DNA of 64,000 nucleotides from Patescibacteria group bacterium. Lineage in GTDB: Bacteria; Patescibacteriota; Patescibacteriia; JAHIZJ01. The DNA lies in the NCBI GenBank assembly GCA_041661625.1, contig JBAZUB010000003.1:1-64000 (forward strand), given 5' to 3'. Numbering within the stretch: the stretch's first letter is position 1; each line of letters begins with the position of its first letter. A program made the translations under genes and the position numbers. Positions 32,216 to 41,811 of this stretch are shown one piece after another. The notes beneath the pieces are model-generated. The model worked only from the letters and a program-made list of their open reading frames with translations. It did not search any database and was not told where the DNA came from.

Positions 32216-34900
32216 ATGCCAACGCACGTTTGGTACAAATTGAAACGTACACGCGTACTGGAACTCCTCAAGACACGAGCCAGCGGCCTGTCTAATCGTG
32301 AAGTCGCATTGCGTCGCAAACAGCACGGATTAAACGAACTGGCCCGCGGACGGCGGGTTGGTTGGTTGGTCGTGCTGGGAAATCAGTTTCGCGGTGCGTT
32401 GGTTTATATCCTGATTACGGCTGCCGTGATCAGTGCTCTGCTTCAGGACTACGTAGACATGGGTGTAATTCTAGCGGCGGTGGCGCTCAACGTCATCGTC
32501 GGCTTCATCCAGGAATATCGGGCCATGAACGCCATGGCCAAACTGCGCAGTGCCATGCGTTTTCAGGCGCTGGCCATACGCGACGGCGAAGAATGTTTGA
32601 TTGACGCCGTCGAGTTAGTGCCGGGAGACATCATAATTCTCCGAGTAGGCTATAAAGTGCCGGCTGACATTAGAATAATAGAATGTGCCGATCTCGAAAT
32701 TAGCGAAGCGCGTTTAACTGGTGAATCCGAGCCCGTGAAAAAAGATTTTCACGTGCAATCCAAGGAACTAGTCCTGGCTGATCGGGTAAATATGGCCTAT
32801 ATGGGTTCGGACGTGGTGGGTGGCCTAGGACGTGGCGTGGTCTGCGAGACAGGAGTCAATACCGAGATTGGCCGGATTGCTAGCCTGCTAAAAGATATCA
32901 AAGAAGAACAAACCCCACTGCAACGCCAGCTGGATTATCTCGGCAAAACAATCGGACTAATCGTTCTGATTGTCTGTTTTGTTGTTTTAGTCGCTGGTCT
33001 GGTGATGGAGCATGGTTTCCGGGAAATGTTTTCCACTTCTGTGGCCATTGCGGTGGCGTCGGTGCCGGAGGAGTTGGCGGTTGGTGTGACCGTCGTTCTA
33101 GCGGTGGGAATGCAGAGAATATTGAAACAGAAAGCATTAGTGCGAAAACTAGTGGCCGCGGAAACATTAGGCTCAACGACCGTGATTTGTACGGACAAGA
33201 CGGGCACCCTAACCGAAGGGGCAATGCGCGTGGTTCGGATTATTACCAACAATCACGAATTGGAGGCCGCTAGCACCGACTTCAATTCACGCGCTAAGGA
33301 GATTGGAGACCGAGCCAGCTTCATGACCGCTTTGAAAATTGGCATATTGTGCAATGACGGTCATGTGGATCGCGAGGGAAAGCCGACAGAAAAGTGGACT
33401 TATATCGGCACCCCAACTGAGCGAGCGCTGCTACAGGCGGGTAGCGAAGTGGGACAGCGGCAGCATCGCTTGGAAAAAGAGTATCCACGCGTGGCCACGA
33501 TACCATTTTCATCCGAACAGAAATTCATGATCACCATGCATCGCGAGGCTTCCAGTAGTCGGGTAGCGTATCTTAAGGGCGCGCCCGAAGTGGTAATGGG
33601 CTTTATCGGACGGATTGATATCGATGGTCAGGTTGTTCCCTTTACATCCGAAGCGAGAACTCAAATCAAGAAACGGTATGAAAAGCTTAGCGCGGAGGGG
33701 TTGCGTACGCTGGCGTTGGCTTATCTGCCCAACGCGTCGCCAGATGATAAATTGCCAATTGATCTAGCTCAAAGTAAAGACTTTGTGTTTGTTGGCTTAA
33801 TGGGCATTATGGATCCGGTTCGGTCGACGGCGAAACAAACCATCGCCGAATGTCGTAGCGCGGGCTTGCATGTCGTCATGATCACGGGTGATCATAAGTT
33901 TACCGCTCAAGCTATTGCGCGCGAGCTTGGGCTACCATCAAAATCAGAAAACATTATGGAAGGATCGGAGCTGCAGAAACTGAATCACGGTGAATTGAAA
34001 AAGCGGGTCAGAGATATATCGGTTTACGCTCGAGCTACTCCCGAGGATAAATTACGTATTGTGCGGGCCTGGCAAAGTTTGGGTGAAGTGGTAGCGATGA
34101 CTGGGGATGGGGTCAATGACGCTCCGGCCCTGCACTCGGCCAATGTGGGCGTCGCATTGGGATCGGGTACAGATATCGCCAAGGAAACAGCCGATATTGT
34201 CATGCTGGATGATAATTTTGCCACCATCGTGGCGGCTATCCGCCAGGGGCGGGTAATATTTGATAATATTCGCAAGATGGTATTGTATTTGCTGTCCGAC
34301 AGTATGGCCGCGGTGGTGGTGATTGCCGGCTCGTTAATAATCGGCCTGCCTTTACCCCTCCTGCCCGTCCAGATACTTTGGATAAATTTAGTAACGGATG
34401 GGTTTCCGGTAGTGGCATTGACACAGGAAACAGACGAAAGTGACGTCATGCAGCGCCCGCCTATTTCCCGCCGTGTGTCGATTATAAATCTGCACATGAA
34501 AACCGTGATCGCAGTGATTAGCTCGGTAGCTGGTTTGCTGACACTGGGCGTATTCACCTATTATTATCAGGTGTCAGATACAATTGATTTAGCGCGCACG
34601 ATGGCATTTGCTACATTAGGCATGAGTACTATATTTACAGTCTATAGTTGTCGCACTTTGCGCACTCCCATCTGGCGTGCTAATCCATTCGCCAACAAAG
34701 CCTTAACTCTGGCCGTAAGCGCCAGTTTGATATTTCAATTATCGGCCATATATTTACCGGGTTTGTCGGGGCTATTGGGTTCCGTACCGTTGGGCTGGTC
34801 GCATTGGGGCGTGGTCTTGGCTAGCGTAATAAGCGTGCTGGTATTGATTGAAGTTATTAAAGGTATTTTTATTAAGAATCAAACTCATGAACTGGAATAA
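32216..34900 (+). CDS. Cation-transporting P-type ATPase (P2, Ca2+-type)
   Basis: 894 residues. Cation ATPase N-terminal domain (LELLKTRASGLSNREVALRR), actuator motif LTGESEPVKKD, phosphorylation motif ICTDKTGTLTEG with Asp327, nucleotide-binding KGAPE, and hinge MTGDGVNDAPAL. Membrane segment 6 has NLVTDGFPVVAL as in SERCA-type pumps. The M4 motif is PEELAVGV, unlike the usual PEGLP. Probably exports Ca2+ or a similar cation. The end overlaps the next gene by 14 bp. Confidence 0.93.
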   Translation: MPTHVWYKLKRTRVLELLKTRASGLSNREVALRRKQHGLNELARGRRVGWLVVLGNQFRGALVYILITAAVISALLQDYVDMGVILAAVALNVIVGFIQEYRAMNAMAKLRSAMRFQALAIRDGEECLIDAVELVPGDIIILRVGYKVPADIRIIECADLEISEARLTGESEPVKKDFHVQSKELVLADRVNMAYMGSDVVGGLGRGVVCETGVNTEIGRIASLLKDIKEEQTPLQRQLDYLGKTIGLIVLIVCFVVLVAGLVMEHGFREMFSTSVAIAVASVPEELAVGVTVVLAVGMQRILKQKALVRKLVAAETLGSTTVICTDKTGTLTEGAMRVVRIITNNHELEAASTDFNSRAKEIGDRASFMTALKIGILCNDGHVDREGKPTEKWTYIGTPTERALLQAGSEVGQRQHRLEKEYPRVATIPFSSEQKFMITMHREASSSRVAYLKGAPEVVMGFIGRIDIDGQVVPFTSEARTQIKKRYEKLSAEGLRTLALAYLPNASPDDKLPIDLAQSKDFVFVGLMGIMDPVRSTAKQTIAECRSAGLHVVMITGDHKFTAQAIARELGLPSKSENIMEGSELQKLNHGELKKRVRDISVYARATPEDKLRIVRAWQSLGEVVAMTGDGVNDAPALHSANVGVALGSGTDIAKETADIVMLDDNFATIVAAIRQGRVIFDNIRKMVLYLLSDSMAAVVVIAGSLIIGLPLPLLPVQILWINLVTDGFPVVALTQETDESDVMQRPPISRRVSIINLHMKTVIAVISSVAGLLTLGVFTYYYQVSDTIDLARTMAFATLGMSTIFTVYSCRTLRTPIWRANPFANKALTLAVSASLIFQLSAIYLPGLSGLLGSVPLGWSHWGVVLASVISVLVLIEVIKGIFIKNQTHELE

Positions 34901-35525
34901 ATATCTGCACATTCTAGCAATAGTGTCGTTAGTTGTTTTGGTAATCATTGAATACGCCTGGAACTTTGATACATTTCAACGCCGGGCGGCGCTGTCGATC
35001 ACCGGCATCATTGGCGGCTTGATTTATCTTTGGTTGTGGGCGGTGGCGCGTAAGCAGGACATTTATTTTCCGGGTATCGTCAGCCTGTTAGTCGCGGCTA
35101 GTGTTTGGTTTGATGGTGCCGCCAATTTTTGGCATCTATTCGGCCGTTTTTTATGGTGGGACAAAATGGCTCACTTCACCGGATCGTTTGCGCCGATAGC
35201 GGTCTTGTTCACCTATTTGTATCAGTTAAACCAACAGGGAAAAATTAAATTGCCGGGATGGTCGTTCAGTCTCTACAGCATCAGCTTGGTTTCTTTATTG
35301 TCGGTGCTTTACGAGATATCCGAATATGCCGGTGACGTCTGGTTTCATACCAATCGAGTTACCGATCTATTCGACGCGGCCGACGACCTAATGTATAACG
35401 TATCGGGTGCCTTATTCGTGGTGCTGGTGTTTTGGGCTTGGCGGGCAGTTAAAAAGACAAATAGCAAGAAGCAATTGACAAGGAAGAAGGAAAGAGGGCT
35501 AGCTGAGTTTTCCAATCAACCATAG
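34887..35525 (+). CDS. Polytopic membrane protein, DUF2238/YjdF-like
   Basis: 212 residues, about six membrane helices. The pattern WDKMAHFTGSFAPI, YEISEYAGDVWF and DAADDLMYNVSGAL resembles the YjdF/DUF2238 group, with conserved His and acidic residues facing one side. Function unknown. ATG 34887 overlaps the ATPase gene; an ATG at 34848 is also in frame. The C-terminal NSKKQLTRKKERG is encoded by the purine-rich repeat. Confidence 0.75.
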   Translation: MNWNKYLHILAIVSLVVLVIIEYAWNFDTFQRRAALSITGIIGGLIYLWLWAVARKQDIYFPGIVSLLVAASVWFDGAANFWHLFGRFLWWDKMAHFTGSFAPIAVLFTYLYQLNQQGKIKLPGWSFSLYSISLVSLLSVLYEISEYAGDVWFHTNRVTDLFDAADDLMYNVSGALFVVLVFWAWRAVKKTNSKKQLTRKKERGLAEFSNQP

Positions 35526-35759
35526 AGCAGGTGCCATTCGGTATGAAAGATCGCTGATCGGTTCATTCAACATTTTGCGAAAAGTTGAATTGAGTCGGTC
35601 GCATTGTTGCGAAATAACAAGGCCGCCTTTTTACCAAAAGGCGAATCCTTTGTGATAAAAACATTTTCGCGAAAACCTGCCCGCCAGACAAACCAGGCGT
35701 TGGCAGGCAGGGGTTAAAAGGTAAGCCATGAACGCGAAATCCCGTTTCTTGTGTAAATT
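35526..35759. repeat. Intergenic palindromes upstream of asnS
   Basis: CGCCTTTT/AAAAGGCG hairpin at 35624-35643. CCTGCCCGCC at 35676-35685 pairs imperfectly with GGCGTTGGCAGGCAGG ending at 35711. No open frame of note. CCTGCC-type palindromes of this kind are common spacer repeats in Patescibacteria. Confidence 0.55.
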
Positions 35760-35788
35760 TTGACACCAGCAGTAAAAATCGTTATAAT
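35760..35788 (+). promoter_or_regulatory. Consensus promoter of asnS-aspS
   Basis: Perfect TTGACA (35760-35765), 17 bp and perfect TATAAT (35783-35788). It rules out in-frame starts at 35789 and 35792. Confidence 0.93.
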
Positions 35789-35815
35789 TTGATGGTATTT
35801 AACCAACATTTTACT

Positions 35816-37108
35816 ATGAATCAGGCACGAATTGCAGAAATTGGCAGCCAAGTAGGCCAAGAAACGACAATTAGAGGCTGGGTTTTTAATGTACGATCGT
35901 CTGGCAGTATCTTTTTCCTTCAAATTCGCGATGGCAGCGGACGGATTCAGGCAATAGTGAGTAAAAAAGAGGTTTCGGGTGAAACCTGGGAGGTTTGCCA
36001 GCGGCTGACTATGGAAAGCTCTGTTTGCTTGATTGGTAAGGTTCGGGAAGACAAACGCTCTCCGTCTGGCTATGAATTGGACGTCAAAGACGTTTCAGCC
36101 TACCAAGTGGCCGAGGACTTTCCGATTGCGAAAAAGGATCACGGCATCGAGTTTCTAATGGACGAGCGGCATCTCTGGCTCCGGTCACCGCGCCAAGAGG
36201 CGATTTTGCGCGTTCGGGATGAAATAATCTGGCAATTACGCAAGTTTTTCAAGGAACAGGGTTTTGTTATGGCGGATACGCCGATTTTGACGCCCACATC
36301 GTGTGAGGGCACCACCACCTTATTTGAAACCGAATATTTCGATACCAAAGCCTATCTAGCCCAATCCGGCCAGTTGTATAGCGAAGCCATCGTGGCCGCG
36401 TTGGGAAAAGTCTATGATTTCGGACCGACTTTCCGGGCGGAAAAGTCCAAAACCCGCCGGCACCTGATGGAGTTCTGGATGCTTGATGCCGAGATGGCAT
36501 TTGTCGACAACAAGGCCAGTATGCGCGTTCAAGAGGAAATGGTCAGTTATGTCATTCAAAATGTAATGTCAGAAAGAGCAGCTGATCTGGCAGTGTTGGA
36601 ACGCGACACGAAAATTTTAGCCAAGACAAAAACTCCATTCCCGCGCATTACTTACGATGAAGCGGTAGCGTTGTTGCAAAAAGAAGGTTCCAGCATCAAA
36701 GCGGGTGACGATTTTGGCGCCGATGAAGAAACGATTATTTCCAGTCACTATGACCGCCCGGTATTCATTACCAATTATCCCAAAGATATCAAAGCTTTTT
36801 ACATGCAACCTGACCCGAAGAATCACGATCGCGTGCTATGCAGTGATCTAATTGCGCCGGAAGGATATGGTGAGATCATCGGGGGTTCGCAGCGCATCGA
36901 TGATCATGATCTATTGCTCCAGCGCATGAAGGAGCACAAACTGCCGATCAAGGATTTCCAATGGTATCTCGATCTGCGCAAATACGGATCGTTCCCGCAT
37001 TCCGGGTTTGGTTTGGGCTTGGAGCGCTTGGTGGCTTGGATTTGTAAGCTTGATCACATTCGGGAGGCAATTCCATTCCCAAGATTAATGAATCGATTAC
37101 GACCCTAA
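35816..37108 (+). CDS. asnS: Asparaginyl-tRNA synthetase
   Basis: 430 residues, class IIb. OB-fold anticodon domain at about 15-105 (IRGWVFNVRSSGSIFFLQIRD is split there), then motif 2 region TFRAEKSKTRRHLMEFWMLD and motif 3 GFGLGLERLVAWI. QLYSEA before motif 2 fits AsnRS rather than AspRS or LysRS. First gene after a perfect promoter; aspS follows 2 bp later. Confidence 0.95.
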   Translation: MNQARIAEIGSQVGQETTIRGWVFNVRSSGSIFFLQIRDGSGRIQAIVSKKEVSGETWEVCQRLTMESSVCLIGKVREDKRSPSGYELDVKDVSAYQVAEDFPIAKKDHGIEFLMDERHLWLRSPRQEAILRVRDEIIWQLRKFFKEQGFVMADTPILTPTSCEGTTTLFETEYFDTKAYLAQSGQLYSEAIVAALGKVYDFGPTFRAEKSKTRRHLMEFWMLDAEMAFVDNKASMRVQEEMVSYVIQNVMSERAADLAVLERDTKILAKTKTPFPRITYDEAVALLQKEGSSIKAGDDFGADEETIISSHYDRPVFITNYPKDIKAFYMQPDPKNHDRVLCSDLIAPEGYGEIIGGSQRIDDHDLLLQRMKEHKLPIKDFQWYLDLRKYGSFPHSGFGLGLERLVAWICKLDHIREAIPFPRLMNRLRP

Positions 37109-37110
37109 CC

Positions 37111-38535
37111 ATGAATCGTATCTACACAATTGAAGCGTTAAACAAGGTCGATGCGGTTGTTACCGTGGCGGGCTGGGCCGAGACCGTGCGTAAGATGGGT
37201 AAAATAGTGTTTATCAATCTACGCGACAAACAAGGTCGGCTGCAGATTATCTGCGACCCATCCAACGAATCGGTGGCCGCGATTGCCAAGACCGTTCGGC
37301 CGGAATTTGTGCTTCGTGCCACAGGCGTGATTGCCAAGCGGGCTGGCCAAAATGTCAACAAAGATACCCCCACTGGAGCAATCGAACTGCAGGCGAGTGA
37401 GCTGGAAATTTTGAGCACTGCGCAAACGCCGCCGTTTGAAATAGTCAATGAAGACAGGCAAGCTTCCGAAGAAATACGCTGCCAGTACCGCTATCTCGAT
37501 CTGCGCCATGAGAGGATGCGGCACAACCTCCAGAAACGTCACGAGATGTTGCAGTTTTTACGATCCTGGCTGTCGAATCAGCACTTTACCGAAATACAAA
37601 CGCCGATTCTGACCAAATCAACACCGGAAGGCGCCCGCGACTTCTTAGTGCCGTCGCGCAACCACAGAGGCAAGTTTTTTGCCTTGCCGCAATCGCCCCA
37701 ACAATACAAGCAATTGTTAATGGTGGCCGGCGTTGAACGGTATTTCCAAGTAGCCCCGTGTTTTCGCGACGAGGACGCGCGGGCCGATCGCAGTCCGGGA
37801 GAATTCTACCAGCTAGATATGGAGATGTCGTTTATGTCACAGGAAGAAATCCTGCAGCTGACCGAACAGATGTTTACCGAGATGGTGCGGAGGGTGTTTC
37901 CTGATAAACAAATTATGCAGACCCCTTGGCCGCGCTTGACTCACGCTGAAGCCATAAAAAATTACGGTACCGACAAGCCTGATTTGCGCCGGGACAAGAA
38001 AGTTAAGGACGAGCTGGCTTTCGCCTGGGTGGTGGATTTTCCATTGTTTGTGAAGCAGACTAAGGAAGACTTTTATCACGGTTCGGGTGCCGCCCAACTG
38101 GCGCCATCACACCACATGTTTACAGCACCGCGCGAGGAAGATGTTCCTTTGTTGGACTCTAATCCGTCAAAAGTCCGGGCTTATCAACACGATATGGTGC
38201 TGAACGGTGTCGAGGTTGGCGGCGGCAGTATTAGAATCCATCAATCGGCCATACAGGAAAAGATTTTCGATATCATTGGTTTTACCAAGGACCAGAAAAA
38301 ACAATTCAAACATTTGCTGACCGCGTTCCAGTACGGTGTTCCGCCCCACGGCGGGGTGGCGCCGGGTATTGAGCGCCTGCTCTATGCCATTCTGGGCGAG
38401 CCAAGCGTCAAAGAAGTAATGGCGTTTCCGCAGACCAGTGAAGGCCGCGATCCGATGATGGGCTCACCGTCAAAAGTGGCTCCACAGCAATTACGGGAAC
38501 TGGGATTAAAAGTCGAAAAGGAAATTAAGGAATAA
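37111..38535 (+). CDS. aspS: Aspartyl-tRNA synthetase, bacterial type without GAD domain
   Basis: 474 residues. OB-fold domain (VTVAGWAETVRKMGKIVFIN), the bacterial TPEGARDFLVPSR and SPQQYKQLLMVAGVERYFQ motifs, motif 2 FRDEDARADR, and motif 3 PHGGVAPGIERLLYAI are all there. Bacterial AspRS is usually about 590 residues with a GAD domain between motifs 2 and 3. Here YGTDKPDLR (about 285-293) is joined to FAWVVDFPLF (about 304-313) by about ten residues, so that domain is missing. Catalytic residues look intact. Presence of asnS argues it charges only tRNA-Asp. Confidence 0.95.
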   Translation: MNRIYTIEALNKVDAVVTVAGWAETVRKMGKIVFINLRDKQGRLQIICDPSNESVAAIAKTVRPEFVLRATGVIAKRAGQNVNKDTPTGAIELQASELEILSTAQTPPFEIVNEDRQASEEIRCQYRYLDLRHERMRHNLQKRHEMLQFLRSWLSNQHFTEIQTPILTKSTPEGARDFLVPSRNHRGKFFALPQSPQQYKQLLMVAGVERYFQVAPCFRDEDARADRSPGEFYQLDMEMSFMSQEEILQLTEQMFTEMVRRVFPDKQIMQTPWPRLTHAEAIKNYGTDKPDLRRDKKVKDELAFAWVVDFPLFVKQTKEDFYHGSGAAQLAPSHHMFTAPREEDVPLLDSNPSKVRAYQHDMVLNGVEVGGGSIRIHQSAIQEKIFDIIGFTKDQKKQFKHLLTAFQYGVPPHGGVAPGIERLLYAILGEPSVKEVMAFPQTSEGRDPMMGSPSKVAPQQLRELGLKVEKEIKE

Positions 38536-38539
38536 ACAT

Positions 38540-38869
38540 ATGACATTTTCCTCCCTGCAACGCTACATTCTTCGGGAGGCCTATATGAGCCGGCAAAAGC
38601 AATTCAGCCGGCGCGGTATGGCGAAGTTCTATCAATACCACAAACCGATGCCATCCGCTAAAGATCAGCAGAATATTATCACTAAAAGCATCGAGCGTCT
38701 GATTGATAAAGGATATTTAATCGGCTATGGCCGCCGGACGCCCCAAAAATGGTTTATTGACAGTATCGCGTTGACCGCGCCAGGAAGGAAAGCAGGAAAA
38801 AAGTTTATGGGCGAACAACAAGCGCTTCCATTAAGAAATTCAAAATTAAGAATAAAAAATTCAAAATAA
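38540..38869 (+). CDS. Small putative DNA-binding protein, unknown
   Basis: 109 residues, basic. FSSLQRYILREAYMSRQK and IERLIDKGYLIGYGRRTPQKWF suggest a winged-helix-like fold (inference). Similar short proteins are common in Patescibacteria. The last dozen residues (LRNSKLRIKNSK) come from the AT-rich repeat, so the original C-terminus was probably shorter. Confidence 0.65.
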   Translation: MTFSSLQRYILREAYMSRQKQFSRRGMAKFYQYHKPMPSAKDQQNIITKSIERLIDKGYLIGYGRRTPQKWFIDSIALTAPGRKAGKKFMGEQQALPLRNSKLRIKNSK

Positions 38870-38945
38870 AGGTTTATATTCGGCAAGATAGCTGAAATAA
38901 AATATCCATAAGTTTACATTTTGAATTTTACATTTTAAATTAATA
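38826..38945. repeat. AT-rich inverted repeat pair
   Basis: A TTCAAAATTAAGAAT arm near 38838 opposes TTTGAATTTTACATTTTAAA near 38919-38940. The left arm lies within the preceding gene's 3' end. Confidence 0.6.
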
Positions 38946-38949
38946 AAAC

Positions 38950-39423
38950 ATGGCCATCTCAAAGCGACTGCTAACCACGTTAGACAAAAACAAAGTTAAG
39001 TACGACGTGGTGCCACATAAGACAGTCTATACCGTGCATGATTTGGGGCAGACATTAAAACAGAAAGTCCAAACCATTGCCAAAACCCTGCTAGTAAAAG
39101 TTGATAAGGAATATTATTTAGTGGTTCTGCCCGCCCACTACAACCTCGATTTCGGCAAGGTTAAGAAGGCATTAAAAGCCAAGAACGTCAGCATGGCCAA
39201 AGAAGGCGAGATGAAGACCAAGTTCAAAGTAAAACCGGGCGCGATGGTGCCGTTTGGCTTTATGCATAAGCTGGAAGTGCTGCTGGACCGATCATTATTG
39301 CGCGCGGAAAAAGTCCTGTTTGGCGCCGGAACTTTCACCGACAGTCTGCGTATGAAAGTTAAGGATTTCGTGAAGGTGCAGGAAGTGCAGACGGGGGACT
39401 ATGGTAAAAAGAAGAGCAAATAA
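38950..39423 (+). CDS. YbaK/ProX-like aminoacyl-tRNA deacylase
   Basis: 157 residues. LLTTLDKNKVKYDVVPHKTVYT, the AKTLLVKVDKEYYLVVLPAHY strand pair and a late GAGTFTDSLRMK motif fit the YbaK/editing domain, which clears misacylated tRNAs in trans. Being just downstream of asnS-aspS supports this. Substrate unknown. Confidence 0.8.
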   Translation: MAISKRLLTTLDKNKVKYDVVPHKTVYTVHDLGQTLKQKVQTIAKTLLVKVDKEYYLVVLPAHYNLDFGKVKKALKAKNVSMAKEGEMKTKFKVKPGAMVPFGFMHKLEVLLDRSLLRAEKVLFGAGTFTDSLRMKVKDFVKVQEVQTGDYGKKKSK

Positions 39424-39507
39424 CAATTAACAAGTAACAAGGAACAAGGAAGGAGTTTCCGAAAAGCGATATGCCGAAATTATTCCTTCTGAATTCTCAA
39501 TTCTAAA

Positions 39508-40233
39508 TTGACTTCCGACGTGGCGTATAACTTCAAACTGGAACAATTCGAGGGTCCGCTCGACCTGCTGCTCAAACTGATCGAGGAAGAAAAGCTGGAC
39601 ATTACCACCGTATCATTGGCCAAAGTAGCCGATGAGTATTTGCGTTACATTGAATCATTAGAAACGGTCAATCCCGAAGAGCTGGCCGATTTCCTGGTGG
39701 TGGCCGCAAAGTTATTATTGATCAAGTCGCGCTCATTGCTGCCCGTGGTCGAGATCGAGACTGATGAGATTGATTTGGAGAAGCAGCTGAAGATTTATCG
39801 TGAGTATCTGGAAGCATCAAAACTGGTCGCGGCGCGGTTAGGCAAGAAAAAGTTTATGTATCTGCGCGAAGCCAGTCCGGCATTAATGGAGCCAATATTC
39901 AGCCCGCCGCCCCAGCTCAATGTCGATGAGCTCAAGTCGCTCATGCTGGAAGTGCTAGCGAAGATCGAACCGATTATCAACATTCCCGAGGCGGTTATCG
40001 AGCGAACTATTTCGATCAGTGAAAAGATCCAACATATCAAAGATCTGGTGGCTCGCGCCGAGGGTACCAATTTCCGGACACTACTTGGTTTGGCAAATAA
40101 CCGTACTGAGATTATTGTCACTTTTTTAGCCTTACTCGAGTTAATTAAAGAAGAGCATATTACATTTCAACAAGACAATATATTTGAAGATATCACCATT
40201 ACGGTTTGCCAGAAGGAAGAAATTCAAAATTAA
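39508..40233 (+). CDS. scpA: Segregation and condensation protein A
   Basis: 241 residues; kleisin of the SMC-ScpAB complex. FEGPLDLLLKLIEEEKLDITTVSLAKVADEY (positions about 10-40) and LADFLVVAAKLLLIKSR are diagnostic; the C-terminal winged helix ends TFLALLELIKEEHITFQQ. The start is TTG 39508; GTG 39520 is an alternative. scpB follows after an AT-rich repeat. Confidence 0.94.
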   Translation: MTSDVAYNFKLEQFEGPLDLLLKLIEEEKLDITTVSLAKVADEYLRYIESLETVNPEELADFLVVAAKLLLIKSRSLLPVVEIETDEIDLEKQLKIYREYLEASKLVAARLGKKKFMYLREASPALMEPIFSPPPQLNVDELKSLMLEVLAKIEPIINIPEAVIERTISISEKIQHIKDLVARAEGTNFRTLLGLANNRTEIIVTFLALLELIKEEHITFQQDNIFEDITITVCQKEEIQN

Positions 40234-40322
40234 GAATTCAAAATACAAAATGAATGTTGTTTACTGCGAAATAATACCAAAAAATTGTAATTTTAAATTT
40301 TGAATTGTAAATTTTACATTAT
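40222..40322. repeat. AT-rich inverted repeat pair between scpA and scpB
   Basis: AATTCAAAATTAAGAATTCA at about 40221-40240 opposes TTTTAAATTTTGAATTGTAA near 40290-40310. The scpA C-terminus (EEIQN) runs into the left arm. Confidence 0.6.
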
Positions 40323-40874
40323 ATGACCTTGATCTCCCAACTTGAAAGCATTATATTTGTCGCTACCAAGCCGGTAAGTGTGGCCAAACTGGCGGAACTT
40401 TTGAAACAGTCCGAAGCCGATGTGGAAGCGGCGCTAGTCCAGATCAAAGAAGAGTACCAAAATGGACAGCGCGGCATCCAGCTGATTCGGCACGCTTCAA
40501 AAGTGCAATTCACCACCCAGCCGGATAACCGCAAGGTAGTTGAAACGTATTTAAAAGAAGAACAATTCGGCGAGTTAACCAAACCGGGACTGGAGACGCT
40601 GACGATCGTGGCGTACCGCGGACCGATCACCAAGCTGGAACTGGAAGCGATCCGGGGCGTGAATTGCAGCATGATCTTGCGTAATCTGCTGATTAAGGGA
40701 CTAGTGGAAGCGACCGAGGATAAAACCAAGATGCGCACTACATACAATGTCACTTTTGATTTCATCCGTTTCCTCGGTTTGAGCCAAGTCAGCGAATTAC
40801 CCGATTATGAGAAACTTTCACAGCATGAATCGATCGAGAAGGTGATTCAAATGAATACCCAAGAACAAACCTAA
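40323..40874 (+). CDS. scpB: Segregation and condensation protein B
   Basis: 183 residues with two winged-helix domains: LESIIFVATKPVSVAKLAEL and LETLTIVAYRGPITKLELEAIRG (split), ending in the FLRFLGL-like FIRFLGLSQVSELPDY. Partner of ScpA in the SMC condensin. Confidence 0.95.
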   Translation: MTLISQLESIIFVATKPVSVAKLAELLKQSEADVEAALVQIKEEYQNGQRGIQLIRHASKVQFTTQPDNRKVVETYLKEEQFGELTKPGLETLTIVAYRGPITKLELEAIRGVNCSMILRNLLIKGLVEATEDKTKMRTTYNVTFDFIRFLGLSQVSELPDYEKLSQHESIEKVIQMNTQEQT

Positions 40875-40877
40875 ACT

Positions 40878-41807
40878 ATGTGGCCAGCGCTGGCGATTAG
40901 CCTGTTTATTTTCACACAAATCTTGCCGTCATCATTTTTGGATCGGCCGCCGCAGGTTGGTTTTGATGCCCGCGGCCAGGGTCAGATTACAGCGGTGGTC
41001 CAGCCTACAGCGATAGTTTATCAAGCCGTGCCGCCGGTAAAAACCGGCAACAGCCTGGGCATAAAAACCACGGCTAGTTCAGCCATTGTGTATGAACCGG
41101 CCAGCCAAACGGTATTGTTCGCCAAAAATGTTGACGCGCTGCGCCCGATTGCCAGCCTATCAAAGCTTATGACGGCACTGGTATTTTTGGAGCATAATCC
41201 AGGGTTAGAGAAGGAAGTCGAGATCACGGCGGACGATATCGTGCCGGGCGGATCGGATCACCTCAAGGCTGACGATCGCGTGACCGTCGAAAATCTATTT
41301 TATACTTGCTTGATTGGTTCGGACAATGTCGCCGCGTCTGCGCTGGCACGCTCGACAGGTTTGGCCACTATCGATTTTGTCGCCCAGATGAATGATCGGG
41401 CCAGTCGCATGGGTTTCACCCAAACTCATTTTGAAGAGGTAACCGGACTAAACCAGGCTAACGTATCGACGGCGGCCGAGGTGGCTCGGTTGCTGGATTA
41501 CGCCTTGAATAATTCTTTGATCCGTCAAGCGGTGCTATTGCCAGAATATACGTTCATGCCGATTGATACCAACAAAACACGGCGCGTGACCAACACCGAT
41601 CTGCTGATCGATTCGTTTATCCAAGTCGACGGCGGTAAAACTGGCTATACTAATGAGGCGGGATATTGTTTTGCCGCCCGAGCGTCGGACGGTAATGGGC
41701 ATCGGATTATCGCGGTCGTGCTGGGTGCGGCGAATGACAGCGCGCGATTCCAGGAGGTGAAGGGCCTGATCGCCTGGACCTTTAGCAATTGGCTATGGAA
41801 TAAATAA
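40878..41807 (+). CDS. D-alanyl-D-alanine carboxypeptidase (PBP5/DacF family)
   Basis: 309 residues; serine peptidase S11, trims peptidoglycan stem peptides. N-terminal hydrophobic signal or anchor (about 2-20). Catalytic motifs SxxK (Ser93, Lys96), SDN (148-150) and KTG (254-256, GGKTGYT) are all intact. The C-terminal extra domain of PBP5 is absent. Implies a peptidoglycan wall. Confidence 0.93.
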   Translation: MWPALAISLFIFTQILPSSFLDRPPQVGFDARGQGQITAVVQPTAIVYQAVPPVKTGNSLGIKTTASSAIVYEPASQTVLFAKNVDALRPIASLSKLMTALVFLEHNPGLEKEVEITADDIVPGGSDHLKADDRVTVENLFYTCLIGSDNVAASALARSTGLATIDFVAQMNDRASRMGFTQTHFEEVTGLNQANVSTAAEVARLLDYALNNSLIRQAVLLPEYTFMPIDTNKTRRVTNTDLLIDSFIQVDGGKTGYTNEAGYCFAARASDGNGHRIIAVVLGAANDSARFQEVKGLIAWTFSNWLWNK

Positions 41808-41811
41808 ATAT

